A DNA stretch of 64,000 nt from Halanaerobium sp. MA284_MarDTE_T2 (lineage in GTDB: Bacteria > Bacillota > Halanaerobiia > Halanaerobiales > Halanaerobiaceae): NCBI RefSeq assembly GCF_003337245.1, contig NZ_QPJE01000002.1, forward strand, positions 106,174 to 170,173, written 5' to 3'. The translations under genes and the position numbers were made by a program. A model generated the notes under the pieces. It made no database searches. It worked only from the letters and a program-made list of their open reading frames with translations, and was not told the DNA's origin. Positions 54,264 to 63,882 of this stretch are shown one piece after another (the first letter of the stretch is position 1; every line of letters starts with the position of its first letter).

Positions 54264-55395
54264 CTTTTTCACCTCTCAATCGACATTTTTTGGTTCTTTT
54301 TAGTTCTTTAAATAATTTTAGAACAACATCATTTTCTTTACTGCTGCCGGCAGTTATTCTGATTGCCGCCGGTTCTGTATTATATGATCTTATTTTTACC
54401 CCATTCTGATTTAAAATATTTTTAAAATCTTTAGTTTTTTCTCCTTCAATATAAACAAAATTAGCTTCTGTATTATAGACTTTCCACCCGTCAAACTGTG
54501 AAAGCTTTTTAAATAGTCTGTCCCTTTCTGCTACTATATATTTAATACGTTCTTTGATTATATCATTATTTTTGAGAATAATACGTCCCAGTACATCTGT
54601 CATTATATTGAGATTATAGGGTTTTAGAACTTTTTCCACCTCTTGTGTAATAATTCGATCTGCAAACATATAGCCAAGCCTTACTCCTGCCATCCCATAT
54701 GCTTTAGAAAAAGTCCTGCATACAGCAATATTAGAAAATTTTTTAACCTCAAGCATAAAATTATTTCTACTGAATTCTGCATAGGCCTCATCAATTATTA
54801 CCGGACCTTTATAATATTCTGCAGTTTTCAGCACGATCTCCCTGTCTAAAATCTCACCGGTTGGATTGTTTGGAGAACAGAAAAAAATCAGCTTGGGATT
54901 GTATTTATCGATTTCTGTTTTAATATTTTTAAAAGTAAATTTTTTTTCTATAAGAGGTAGATCAACATATTTACCACCATTTACTTCAGTAAAATATCTG
55001 TACATAGAAAATGTTGGAGCCGGTGAGAGAACATAATCACCTTTATCAACAAAAGTTCTTACAATTAGCTCAAGCAGATCATCTGATCCATTTCCTGCTA
55101 TTATCTCTTCAGATTTTACATTGATACCAGTATTATGCTGTAAAAAAATTGATATTTTTTCGCGCAGGCTGTCAGAATAAAGTTCAGGGTACCTATTTAT
55201 ATTAAGCTTATCAAATTTTTCTTTGAATTTATCTTTAATCTGTTGAGGCAGGTCAAAAGGTGACTCATTACCTGATAAATCAATTTTTACCTTAAAACTA
55301 TCTTTTTCTCCCATATATGGAGAAATAGCTTTCACTTCAGGTCTAAGAAAATTTTTAAAAATTTTTTCTTTTTTATTATAATTATTACTGCTCAT
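54256..55395 (-). CDS. hisC: Histidinol-phosphate aminotransferase HisC
   Basis: This 379-residue PLP fold-type I aminotransferase has DLSGNESPFDLPQ, CSPNNPTGEI, IDEAYAEFS and the PLP lysine in CRTFSKAYGMAGVRLGY. It overlaps hisB by 8 bp. AAGGAGG stands before the ATG. Confidence 0.94.
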   Translation of the reverse strand: MSSNNYNKKEKIFKNFLRPEVKAISPYMGEKDSFKVKIDLSGNESPFDLPQQIKDKFKEKFDKLNINRYPELYSDSLREKISIFLQHNTGINVKSEEIIAGNGSDDLLELIVRTFVDKGDYVLSPAPTFSMYRYFTEVNGGKYVDLPLIEKKFTFKNIKTEIDKYNPKLIFFCSPNNPTGEILDREIVLKTAEYYKGPVIIDEAYAEFSRNNFMLEVKKFSNIAVCRTFSKAYGMAGVRLGYMFADRIITQEVEKVLKPYNLNIMTDVLGRIILKNNDIIKERIKYIVAERDRLFKKLSQFDGWKVYNTEANFVYIEGEKTKDFKNILNQNGVKIRSYNTEPAAIRITAGSSKENDVVLKLFKELKRTKKCRLRGEKDV

Positions 55396-55445
55396 TATTT
55401 CCTCCTTCTAATTTTACTGTTTTCGAATTTAATTTATAAATATAC

Positions 55446-56747
55446 TTAACTGTCTTTTCTAATACGAATTGAATTAGCATGTGCATCAAGTCCTTCACCC
55501 TCTGCCAGACATATAATATCAGCAGATGCTTTTTCCAGAGCTTCTCTGCTGTAGTAAGCAAACCCCGAATATTTAACAAAATCTCTAACAGATAAAGGTG
55601 AAAAAAATCTGGCTGTTGAATTTGTCGGCAGAACATGATTGGGACCGGCATAATAGTCACCAACAGGTTCTGGAGTATATTCACCTAAAAAAATCGATCC
55701 AGCATTTTCCACCAACGTCAGAATTTCAAAAGGATTCTTTACTGCCAGTTCTAAGTGTTCAGGAGCAATCAGATTTATTATCTCAACTGCTTCTTTCTGA
55801 TCTTCAACTTCTATTATCAGCCCATAATTTTCCAGAGATTCTTTAATAATTTCCTTTTTTCTCATATTTTTAATCTGCTTTTCTAATTCTTCTTCTACTT
55901 CTGCAGTCAGTGATTGAGAATCCGTAACCAGAATTGCAGCTGCCAGCGGATCATGTTCAGCCTGACTCATCAGATCTGCTGCAATATAGGCAGGATTAGA
56001 CTCTTTTTCTGCCATAATCAAAATTTCACTGGGACCGGCTATCATATCAATTTTCACCTGACCAAAGACCAATTCTTTAGCCATTGAAACATAGATATTA
56101 CCCGGTCCAACAATTATATCAACTCCAGGCACAGTATCAGTCCCATATGCTGCCGCTGCAACCGCCTGAGCACCACCAGCTTTAAAAATCCTATCAACTC
56201 CTGCAATTTCTGCTGCTGCTAGAATTACTGGATTCACCTGTCCGTTTTCATCAGGTGGAGTAAGCATAATAATTTCTTCAACACCAGCTACTTTTGCCGG
56301 TATAACTGTCATTAAAACAGAAGAAGGGTAGGCTGCTCTACCTCCCGGCACATAGACACCTGCCCTTTTTAGGGGGCGGCAGATCTGACCTGTAATAATT
56401 CCTGTCTTTTTTTGCTTTTGCCAGGATCTATCTTTTTGTTCAGCATGAAAGTCTTCTATATTTGCTGCAGCATTTTTAAGTGCTTTTTTAAAATCAGCAT
56501 CCACTTCTTTAAAAGCCTCTTCTATTTCTTCTCTATCTATTTCCATATCTTCTGCTGTAAATTTTACTTTATCAAAGCGAGCTGTATATTCTAAAACTGC
56601 TTTATCTCCTTTATCTTTAACATCCTTAATAATTTCTCCCACTATTTCTCTATATTGAGACAGATTATCATCAGCACGGTTTTCCAGCAGCTCTTTTATT
56701 TTCTCAACATTTTTGCGTCCTTCTTTTATTTTTTTTATTTTAAGCAT
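55446..56747 (-). CDS. hisD: Histidinol dehydrogenase HisD
   Basis: This zinc enzyme of about 433 residues oxidises histidinol to histidine. Motifs are CRPLKRAGVYVPGGRAAYPSS, IVGPGNIYVSMAK, IAGPSEILI and the zinc region AEHDPLAAAIL, GPNHVLPTNSTARF. ATG 56747 follows GGAG by 9 bases; the in-frame codons upstream lie within hisG. It overlaps hisG by 8 bp. Confidence 0.94.
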   Translation of the reverse strand: MLKIKKIKEGRKNVEKIKELLENRADDNLSQYREIVGEIIKDVKDKGDKAVLEYTARFDKVKFTAEDMEIDREEIEEAFKEVDADFKKALKNAAANIEDFHAEQKDRSWQKQKKTGIITGQICRPLKRAGVYVPGGRAAYPSSVLMTVIPAKVAGVEEIIMLTPPDENGQVNPVILAAAEIAGVDRIFKAGGAQAVAAAAYGTDTVPGVDIIVGPGNIYVSMAKELVFGQVKIDMIAGPSEILIMAEKESNPAYIAADLMSQAEHDPLAAAILVTDSQSLTAEVEEELEKQIKNMRKKEIIKESLENYGLIIEVEDQKEAVEIINLIAPEHLELAVKNPFEILTLVENAGSIFLGEYTPEPVGDYYAGPNHVLPTNSTARFFSPLSVRDFVKYSGFAYYSREALEKASADIICLAEGEGLDAHANSIRIRKDS

Positions 56748-57384
56748 TTCCATCATCTCCATTAACAACTTTATCTAAAGCTTCAATAATAGCTGTAATT
56801 TCATTTTGTCTGGTCTTCATACTCACCTTATTTACCACCAGTCGGGCAGATAGATCCCTGATACTTTCATAAATTACCAGACCATTTTCTTTTAAAGTTC
56901 TACCAGTCTCTACAATATCCAGAATTGTATCAGCAAGACCTGTCAGAGGTGCAAGTTCAATTGAACCATTCAGCTTAATTATCTCAACCGGTTCACCTCG
57001 GCTGCGAAAAAAGCGCCGGGTAAAATCTGGATATTTAGTTGCTACTTTACGCTCAAGCAGAGTATCTTTGCGGTCAGGCAGACCAGCCAGAGCAAATTCA
57101 CAGACACCATATTCTAAATCAAGCACTTCATAAAGATCACGATTTTCTTCCAGAAGAGTATCTTTACCAACAATACCCAGATCAGCAGTACCATATTCAA
57201 CATAAATTGGTACATCTGCAGGTTTAACAAGTATAATTTCTAATTTTTCACTTTCTATTTCAAAAATTAACTTGCGTGATTTAAGCATATTATCAGGCAT
57301 GTTATATCCTGCCTGGCGAAAAAGTTTGACTGCTTCTTTAGCCAGCCTTCCTTTGGCCATGGCAATACAGAGATTTCCCATCAT
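56740..57384 (-). CDS. hisG: ATP phosphoribosyltransferase HisG, short form
   Basis: This short catalytic HisG of about 214 residues commits ATP and PRPP to histidine and needs HisZ as regulatory partner. CIAMAKGRLAKEAV, VEYGTADLGIVGKD and LTGLADTILDIVETG are diagnostic, and the C-terminal regulatory domain of long HisG is absent. Two ATGs at 57384 and 57381 both suit the GGAG site; the first overlaps the hisZ stop as ATGA. Confidence 0.94.
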   Translation of the reverse strand: MMGNLCIAMAKGRLAKEAVKLFRQAGYNMPDNMLKSRKLIFEIESEKLEIILVKPADVPIYVEYGTADLGIVGKDTLLEENRDLYEVLDLEYGVCEFALAGLPDRKDTLLERKVATKYPDFTRRFFRSRGEPVEIIKLNGSIELAPLTGLADTILDIVETGRTLKENGLVIYESIRDLSARLVVNKVSMKTRQNEITAIIEALDKVVNGDDGNA

Positions 57385-58646
57385 TCCCACTCCTCAATTT
57401 TATTTAAAATTAGATATTCAAGTGCTTCTTTTCTATTTCTTTTGAGTACAGCTATTTCTCCACCAGTCTGCTTAAGCTCCAGACATTTTTCTTTTATATA
57501 AATTTCAAAGTCTATTTGCTGAAAGTCAATATACTCTTTATCTGCACCATTGTAGACTTCTGCAGCAAATCCTGCTTCTCTCAAATCTTCAGCCAGCAAA
57601 TAAGCAAATTTAAAATCTTCTTTTTTTTCATAGGACAGCAAAAATCTCTGTACAGGATCTTCATTAAAATTTCCTGTTCTATTCAAAAAATCAAGCAAAT
57701 TCTCAATCTCAAGTGCAAAACCAACGGCGGCTTCTTCAACTCCAAATTTTTCGGTTAAATTATCATAACGGCCTCCACTTGCAAGAAGATTGCTGTATCC
57801 TCTGGCATAACCTTTAAATATTAATCCGGTATAATAACCGTGACGTGATATAAGCATCGGATCAAAAGTAATATACTTTAAACTATCAAATTCTGTCAGC
57901 TTATTAAATAACTTTTCTAGAGTTTTCAAAACCTGACCTGTCTCAGCTGACAGAGGCATTTTATTTAATTCTTTAATAACCTGCTGAGGATTACCAAATA
58001 ATGAAGGCAGCCTCAGTAAAATTTCTGCTGTATTATCTGCCAGATCTATTTTTTTAATATAGTTTTTTATTCCAATTTTATTTTTAGCCGCCAGAAGTTT
58101 CCTGAGCTCTTTCTTGGCTTCCTCATTAATTTTTAGATCAGAGAAAATTTCATTGATTAAATCGGCATGACCAATATCAACCAGAGGTTCCTCCACACCG
58201 ACTTTTTCCATTGTTTTGATCAAGAGCAAAATCATTTCTAAATCAGATTCTAAATTATCTGAACCGATAAGCTCAACACCAGCCTGAGTTTTTTCTTTTA
58301 AACTTAAACTCTGTGAATTTTTTGACTGAAAAGCTGAACTTAAATAAGAAAATTTTAGGGGGCGAGGACTGTTCTGAAAACGGCTTGCTGCCAGTCTCGC
58401 AATAGGCATTGTTAGATCAGGTCTTAAAACAAGTATCTGACCTCTATCATCAACAACCTTAAACATCTCATCTTTATCCACCAGACCTTCTATCCCAGCA
58501 TAAAGTTCCAGAGATTCCAAAGTTGGAGTTATTACCTCTCTGTAGCCGCTGGATTCAAAAACTTCTCTTATTATTTGATATATAGTTCTTCTTTTTCTTA
58601 ATTCTGCCGGCAAAATATCTCTTACTCCTTCTACAAATGTACTCAT
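57381..58646 (-). CDS. hisZ: ATP phosphoribosyltransferase regulatory subunit HisZ
   Basis: This 421-residue HisRS-like protein without tRNA charging forms the holoenzyme with short HisG and carries histidine feedback. It starts FVEGVRDILPAELRKRRT and has LRPDLTMPIARLAASRF and GGRYDNLTEKFG. It is first in the his operon. Confidence 0.92.
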   Translation of the reverse strand: MSTFVEGVRDILPAELRKRRTIYQIIREVFESSGYREVITPTLESLELYAGIEGLVDKDEMFKVVDDRGQILVLRPDLTMPIARLAASRFQNSPRPLKFSYLSSAFQSKNSQSLSLKEKTQAGVELIGSDNLESDLEMILLLIKTMEKVGVEEPLVDIGHADLINEIFSDLKINEEAKKELRKLLAAKNKIGIKNYIKKIDLADNTAEILLRLPSLFGNPQQVIKELNKMPLSAETGQVLKTLEKLFNKLTEFDSLKYITFDPMLISRHGYYTGLIFKGYARGYSNLLASGGRYDNLTEKFGVEEAAVGFALEIENLLDFLNRTGNFNEDPVQRFLLSYEKKEDFKFAYLLAEDLREAGFAAEVYNGADKEYIDFQQIDFEIYIKEKCLELKQTGGEIAVLKRNRKEALEYLILNKIEEWE

Positions 58647-58705
58647 CTATATTATCCCCCTTGTTTTATCTCTTTATCATAGTAAAGTATTAAAGTATTG
58701 TATTT

Positions 58706-58734
58706 ATTATAGTTATTATTCTGCCTGCTGTCAA
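58706..58734 (-). promoter_or_regulatory. his operon promoter
   Basis: On the minus strand TTGACA (58729-58734) and TATAAT (58706-58711) are perfect boxes with a 17-bp spacer, about 60 bp before hisZ. I looked for a T-box leader or attenuator and saw none in the leader. The remaining 58735-58924 region is AT-rich and should hold the hisJ promoter. Confidence 0.8.
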
Positions 58735-58924
58735 GTTATTTGAGCAATTATTTTATTTTTTATTTATTTTTTCATCTGCAGCCGGAAAAACATATACCCT
58801 CAGTTCAAAAAACTAATTTATAAAATTAATTTCATTTATTTATAGATTATGCTATTATATTTATAAATAGTAATAGTCAGATATTTATAATCAAAAATAT
58901 CTACACTAAATAAGGAGGAAATTT

Positions 58925-59731
58925 ATGCTTGCTGACTACCATCTGCATTCTCAATTTTCTGCAGACTCAAAACTTGATTTAGATACTATCTGCAGGACTG
59001 CTGTTAGTAAAGAAATAAGGGAAATAGCTGTTACAGATCATCTCGATATAGATTACATGGATGATACAATTGAATTTATTTTGGATAAAGAAAGCTATCT
59101 GAATGAACTGGAAAAATACCAGCACAAATTTGCTGGAAATTTAAAAATTAAAAAAGGAATAGAAATGGGATTACAGCTCCACATTTTTGAGGAGTGTGAT
59201 AATTATCTTGCTGATGATTTTGATTTTATTATTGGTTCATTCCATACAGTAGAAAAAGCTGACCTTTATAGAGGCGATTTCTTCAGAGGCTATGAGCAGT
59301 GGGAAGCTTATATACAATATCTAAAGACAGTTCTAGATGTTGTAAAAAATTATAATAATTTTAATGTTATCGGACATTTTGATTTAGTAAGAAGATATGG
59401 AAATTTTAACAGCAGTCCAGATTTGATGGAAAATAAAACTGCAGCTGAATTGATTGAAGAAATTTTAAAAATACTTATTAAAAATGGTAAAGGGCTTGAG
59501 GTTAACACTTCAGGCTATCATCTTGAAGATGGACAAAATCCTATGCCTAGCTGGAGTATTTTAGAACTATATTATGAACTGGGAGGCAAAATACTAACTC
59601 TTGGTTCTGACAGCCATTATGCTGAACAGATTGGATATAAATTTGAAGAAACAGCTGAAAAATTAAAAGAAATTGGTTTTGAAACACTGACTACTTTTAC
59701 GGAAGGCAAGCCTGATTTTTATAAAATATGA
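58925..59731 (+). CDS. hisJ: Histidinol-phosphatase, PHP family (HisJ/HisK type)
   Basis: This 268-residue metal-dependent phosphatase of the PHP family has DYHLHSQFSAD (first metal motif), VTDHLDI, IIGSFHTVEKAD, VIGHFDLVRRYG and LGSDSHYAEQIG. It supplies the dephosphorylation step missing from the his operon and is transcribed divergently from hisZ. AAGGAGG precedes the ATG. Confidence 0.9.
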   Translation: MLADYHLHSQFSADSKLDLDTICRTAVSKEIREIAVTDHLDIDYMDDTIEFILDKESYLNELEKYQHKFAGNLKIKKGIEMGLQLHIFEECDNYLADDFDFIIGSFHTVEKADLYRGDFFRGYEQWEAYIQYLKTVLDVVKNYNNFNVIGHFDLVRRYGNFNSSPDLMENKTAAELIEEILKILIKNGKGLEVNTSGYHLEDGQNPMPSWSILELYYELGGKILTLGSDSHYAEQIGYKFEETAEKLKEIGFETLTTFTEGKPDFYKI

Positions 59732-59772
59732 AAAAGACTCTGCCTCAAACTTACAGAGGAAGAGTCTTTTTA
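59732..59772. terminator. Bidirectional terminator between hisJ and mgtC
   Basis: AAAAGACTCTGCCTC pairs with GAGG-AAGAGTCTTTTT, giving A/T tracts on both sides. It serves the two convergent genes. Confidence 0.8.
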
Positions 59773-59790
59773 ATCCTTTTTACTATATGC

Positions 59791-60447
59791 TCATTTTCCA
59801 ATATTAATCTCCATTATATCATCCAGCTGCATCAGCTGATCAGCAGTATTAATAATGTTTTTATTATCTTTATATTTTAAATTTAACTTTACTATAAGCT
59901 GCTGTGAATCAAAATTTCTTTCTACATCAATATCTTTGATAATAACACTGTTTTCCTGAATAATTTTATTTATGTTACAGAGAAGATTATCGCTATTTTT
60001 GGCTTTGCATTTAATTAGCTTATCCTTTTTACCGTCTTTGCTGAATTCAAATCTATTTAATAAATATAAGGTTATTATTACAAGTAAAGTTGTCATTAAG
60101 GCCAAAAAATAATAATTTCCGCCAATTGCAAGACCAATTGCCGCTGTAGCCCACAAACTTGCTGCTGTAGTTAAACCTTTAACAGAAAACCCCTCTTTTA
60201 TAATCGTTCCAGCACCTAAAAAACCAACTCCACTAACTACCTGAGCAGCTATTCTTCCTGCATCATTTTCCACATGTATTCTATGCATACTTAAAGAAAT
60301 CATCATAATAATTGTAGCACCTACACCAACCAAAATATGTGTTCTCAATCCGGCAGGTCGATCATGTCTTTCTCTTTCAGATCCAATTACTCCACTCAAC
60401 ATTAAGGCCATTATCAAATTAATTACTATATTTTTTTCTGAAACCAT
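59791..60447 (-). CDS. MgtC/SapB family membrane protein
   Basis: This protein of about 218 residues has four to five membrane helices with the MgtC signature LSGVIGSERERHDRPAGLRTHILVGVG and ASLWATAAIGLAIGGNYYFLAL. A cytoplasmic ACT-like C-terminal domain follows. I start at ATG 60447 after AGAGGTG, since the upstream codon at 60474 has no site. MgtC proteins modulate ATP synthase or Mg2+ homeostasis in pathogens; the role here is unknown. Confidence 0.85.
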   Translation of the reverse strand: MVSEKNIVINLIMALMLSGVIGSERERHDRPAGLRTHILVGVGATIIMMISLSMHRIHVENDAGRIAAQVVSGVGFLGAGTIIKEGFSVKGLTTAASLWATAAIGLAIGGNYYFLALMTTLLVIITLYLLNRFEFSKDGKKDKLIKCKAKNSDNLLCNINKIIQENSVIIKDIDVERNFDSQQLIVKLNLKYKDNKNIINTADQLMQLDDIMEINIGK

Positions 60448-60460
60448 TTTTTCACCTCTC

Positions 60461-60491
60461 TTCTCACTTCTCACTATTCACTTCTCACTAT
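60461..60491. repeat. Short TCTCACT-type tandem repeat
   Basis: TTCTCACT recurs three times with small spacers directly upstream of the mgtC-family gene, overlapping its ribosome site region. On the coding strand it reads as GTGAGAAGTGA units. Confidence 0.5.
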
Positions 60492-60573
60492 ATTATTTAT
60501 TTCTTCTCTAAAAATAATTTGTTTCCTGCATTCTTTTTCAACTGCAGATAAAATCCATATTTATGTAAAAAGC

Positions 60574-60601
60574 AAAAAAGAAACCCCCACCAGGGAGCTT
60601 C
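60574..60601 (-). terminator. Terminator of the aldehyde oxidoreductase operon
   Basis: GAAACCCCC (60580-60588) pairs with GGGAGCTTC (60593-60601). On the minus strand TTTTTT follows directly. Confidence 0.75.
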
Positions 60602-60631
60602 TCTGTGCTCTACATTTATTTTTAATCTATT

Positions 60632-61921
60632 TTACACAATTGTCAGTTCAAAATTTGCTGTTTTTAATAAAACTTTTTCCTTCATAAGTTCAGCATAGTT
60701 TATACCATGTTTTAATATGTGTTTTGCTCTATTTTCTATTTCTATCTGCTTTTTAATCAGCAGATAAAGAACACCTATATCATCTGTCTGACCAATAGTA
60801 ATTGCTCCTATCAGCCTGTGACCCGAAAATACTAATTTGCGGTAAATACCCTTTCCAGGTTCATTTCTGACATAAACATTATATTTTTCTTTTTCTTCAT
60901 CATTCAGCTGGACTTTTCCAACAGCATAAAATAAAAGATCAATTATCTTAAGAGCATTCAAATTAAGTCCACCTTCATAGCTGCTTTCAATATTCAGCAT
61001 ATTTTTGGCTGCTGTTTTACCCTGCCAAATCGCATCGGGCCAGATTGCATAAGCAGAATTTCCGTCTTCCAGAAAATCAGGAGCAGAAACAACATCACCG
61101 GCAGCAAAAATGTTTTCAGTGCCTGTCTGCATCTTTTGATCAACAATAATTTCCCCATATTTGTTGAGTTCAACTTCGCCATTTACAAAATCAGTATTGG
61201 GTCTTACCCCTTTACCCACCAGAACCAGTTCTCCTGTTAGAGTTTTGCCGCTCTGGAGTTTTATCTGCTTTACATGTTCATTTCCGATTATTTCTGCTGG
61301 AGACTCACCTGTCATTATGTTAATTCCTTTACTTTTAAGATATTTCTCCACCAGAAAAGCGGCCTCTGGATCAAGCATCTGTGATAGGACCTGAGGGGAA
61401 CGAATAATTATTGTTACCTTTTTATTGAGATTATAAAATGCTTCTGTAGCCTTCATACCAACCAGACCACCACCAAGGATAAAGCAGTGTTCTACCCTAA
61501 CATCATTCAGATAACTCTTTATTTTAATTACATCACCATAATCACGGAGGTTAAAAACACCCTTAAGTTCTTTTCCATTATAATCAGGCATTTTAGGACT
61601 GCTTCCAGTTGCTATCAACAGCTTATCATAACTTATTTTTTCTCCAGAAGAAAGAATTAATTCCTTTTTATCAGAATTAATTTCTTCTGCTCTACAGCGG
61701 TCCAGCACCTCTACTCCCATCTCATCAAAATAGTCAGGAGAGCGGAGGAAAATATTTTCCTCCGCAATTTGATCACCAATAAGATAGCTGGTTAAAATTC
61801 TTGAATGGGGGCGGGCACTATCTGCTGTAACAATTGTAATATTAGAATGTGTATCATATTTGCGGATAGTTTCCAGTGCACTTAGTCCGGCGGCACTGCT
61901 GCCTATAATTACATATTTCAT
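60632..61921 (-). CDS. NAD(P)/FAD-dependent oxidoreductase
   Basis: This 429-residue flavoprotein of the pyridine-nucleotide-disulfide family has an FAD site at the N-terminus (YVIIGSSAAGLSAL), LLIATGSSPKMP, an NAD(P) site (CFILGGGLVGMKATEAF) and the FAD motif NIFAAGDVV. The redox-active CxxxxC of disulfide reductases is absent, so it resembles NADH:rubredoxin/ferredoxin-type reductases. It follows the tungsten enzyme by 17 bp and probably passes electrons for it. Confidence 0.85.
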   Translation of the reverse strand: MKYVIIGSSAAGLSALETIRKYDTHSNITIVTADSARPHSRILTSYLIGDQIAEENIFLRSPDYFDEMGVEVLDRCRAEEINSDKKELILSSGEKISYDKLLIATGSSPKMPDYNGKELKGVFNLRDYGDVIKIKSYLNDVRVEHCFILGGGLVGMKATEAFYNLNKKVTIIIRSPQVLSQMLDPEAAFLVEKYLKSKGINIMTGESPAEIIGNEHVKQIKLQSGKTLTGELVLVGKGVRPNTDFVNGEVELNKYGEIIVDQKMQTGTENIFAAGDVVSAPDFLEDGNSAYAIWPDAIWQGKTAAKNMLNIESSYEGGLNLNALKIIDLLFYAVGKVQLNDEEKEKYNVYVRNEPGKGIYRKLVFSGHRLIGAITIGQTDDIGVLYLLIKKQIEIENRAKHILKHGINYAELMKEKVLLKTANFELTIV

Positions 61922-61938
61922 AATTTACCCCCATTTTG

Positions 61939-63738
61939 CTATAATTTCAGTTCATCTTTTTTCTCTTCTGATGGTATACCCTTTTCATTCCAGCCGCGCA
62001 GCTGATAATACTCTGTCAGCATCTCATCAAGTTTAACCACATTGCCTGCTCTTGGACCTGATTTAATAGGAACATTCAGCAGACGTGGATTTAGAGTATC
62101 ATCTTCTTTAGTAATACCTGCTTTATAATTGAAGAGGCGCTCCAGATTCCAGATTCTTTCTCCAGCTTTCATGAGTTCCTCTTCTGTATAATCAAAACCT
62201 GTAGCATAATTCAGCAGTCTGTATACTTCATCTCCACCAATGGCAAATGTATTAAATAGACATAAGCCGGCAGAATCTACTGCTGCAGTTAGATCCTGAA
62301 ATGTTTTTGTCCAGAAAGCTTTATCCTCAGTTGTCTCAGGATCCAGCTTCTGTGGAAGGCCGAGAACTTCAGGAGAAGTCATATACCCTCTGACATGACA
62401 GCCACCTCTATTGGAAGTAGCATATTCAAGCCCCATTCCCTGGCTTCCTCTTGGATCATAGGCAGGGTACTCCTGTTTTTTACTGGTCATAGAATATTCT
62501 GGAACTCCATATTCTTCAGCCAGGCGATATGAACCTCTGGCTAATTTTTCGCCAAATCCTTTCTTTTCAGCAGTCAGTTTTGTTGCTTCAATAATTACAT
62601 CCTCATTTCCAAATTCTAAATCAAGGCCGGTTTCTTCTCTGCTGAGAATCCCATCTTCCTGCATGTCCATAGCACAGGCAATAGTTGTTCCCATTGTAAT
62701 TGTATCAATACCTAAATCATTACATAAATAACTGGCCTTTGTTATAGCTTCCAGATTATCTATACCACAGTCAGGTCCAAATGCCCATAGAGTTTCGTAT
62801 TCAGGACCTTCTCCTTTACCTTTATACTTTCCAGATGGTACTTCTGTTACTCGACCACATGCGATTGCACACCCAAAACAGGCTTTATTTTTAATCAAGA
62901 GATTTTCAGCAAGGGTTTCTCCACTGACTTTATCTGCATTTTCGAACATACTTTCCCGGAAATTTCTTGTCGGTAAATTCCCGTTCTCATTGATTACATT
63001 TACAAGACTGGCAGTTCCTAAAGCAGCAAGTCCTTCACCTGTTAAACCCTGTTCATTTATTTTTTTCTTGACCTCAAAAGCTGTTTCCATAAACTTTTCT
63101 TTATTATCTACCTGTATGCCTTTTTTACCTCTCACAACAACAGCTTTAAGATTTTTCGAACCCATAACAGCACCAACACCGGTCCGGCCGGCCGCCCTGT
63201 CGCGGTCATTCATTATATTAGAAAATAACACCTGATTTTCTCCAGCCGGGCCAATATTCAGAACACGGGCTTCTTTATGTGTTTCCTCTCTTAACTTAGT
63301 ATCTGTTTCATATGTGTTTTTACCCCAGAGGTGTGATGCATCACGTATTTCCACTTCTCCATTATCAATCCAAACATAGACAGGTTTATCAGCTTTACCT
63401 TCAAATACAAGCATATCATAACCTGCATATTTTAGCTCTGCGCCCCAGTAACCGCCAGTATTTGATCCAGTAATCCCACCTGTTAGAGGTCCTTTTGTTA
63501 CGACATCCAATCTTCCTCCAGCATTAGCCATTGTTCCTGTTAGTGGACCGGTTGCTAAAAAGAGTTTATTTTCCGGACTAAGCGGGTCTATATCAGCAGC
63601 TACTTCATCATAAAAGTATTTTACCGCAAGACCTCTTGCTCCTATATAATTCTTTGCTAATTTTGGATTTAATTTTTCTTCTTTTACATTTCCATGAGTA
63701 AGGTCAATTCGCAAAAATTTTCCTGTATAGCCTTTCAT
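61939..63738 (-). CDS. aor: Aldehyde ferredoxin oxidoreductase family protein (tungsten type)
   Basis: This 599-residue cytoplasmic enzyme of the AOR family oxidises aldehydes to acids with ferredoxin as acceptor, using a tungsten (or molybdenum) bis-pterin and one [4Fe-4S] cluster. Seen are [48 protein letters not shown] and [22 protein letters not shown]. The cluster cysteines are in [10 protein letters not shown], and DTITMG and the late Cys in AGLCLFNTF follow. Its ATG directly follows the stop codon of an interrupted ferredoxin gene. Confidence 0.93.
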   Translation of the reverse strand: MKGYTGKFLRIDLTHGNVKEEKLNPKLAKNYIGARGLAVKYFYDEVAADIDPLSPENKLFLATGPLTGTMANAGGRLDVVTKGPLTGGITGSNTGGYWGAELKYAGYDMLVFEGKADKPVYVWIDNGEVEIRDASHLWGKNTYETDTKLREETHKEARVLNIGPAGENQVLFSNIMNDRDRAAGRTGVGAVMGSKNLKAVVVRGKKGIQVDNKEKFMETAFEVKKKINEQGLTGEGLAALGTASLVNVINENGNLPTRNFRESMFENADKVSGETLAENLLIKNKACFGCAIACGRVTEVPSGKYKGKGEGPEYETLWAFGPDCGIDNLEAITKASYLCNDLGIDTITMGTTIACAMDMQEDGILSREETGLDLEFGNEDVIIEATKLTAEKKGFGEKLARGSYRLAEEYGVPEYSMTSKKQEYPAYDPRGSQGMGLEYATSNRGGCHVRGYMTSPEVLGLPQKLDPETTEDKAFWTKTFQDLTAAVDSAGLCLFNTFAIGGDEVYRLLNYATGFDYTEEELMKAGERIWNLERLFNYKAGITKEDDTLNPRLLNVPIKSGPRAGNVVKLDEMLTEYYQLRGWNEKGIPSEEKKDELKL

Positions 63739-63882
63739 TTATAGCTGCCCCCCTTTTAAAACTTTTCTGATTTCTTCAGCAGCACTCCTGCTTCTTGCTG
63801 TGTCAAATTCATCTGTTTCTTCATAGCTCAGTGCACCAGCAGAACAGATGTCAACACAGGCAGGTTCACCCTTACATAATTG
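63739..63882 (-). pseudogene. 3' fragment of a 4Fe-4S ferredoxin gene, partner of the aldehyde oxidoreductase
   Basis: The last 45-48 codons read LCKGEPACVDICSAGALSYE, then a charged tail ending KVLKGGQL and TAA at 63741-63739, immediately before the AOR start. LC-x4-P-ACVDIC is the final cluster of HycB/AOR-type ferredoxins. Upstream of this point the frame runs into a foreign sequence and then a stop (TAG near 63985). The N-terminal part is absent from the window. I infer an insertion in the gene. Confidence 0.65.

Noticed and set aside
58647..58924. T-box or histidine attenuator before hisZ
   Set aside because: No specifier stem, no conserved T-box sequence and no terminator hairpin were found in the leader.
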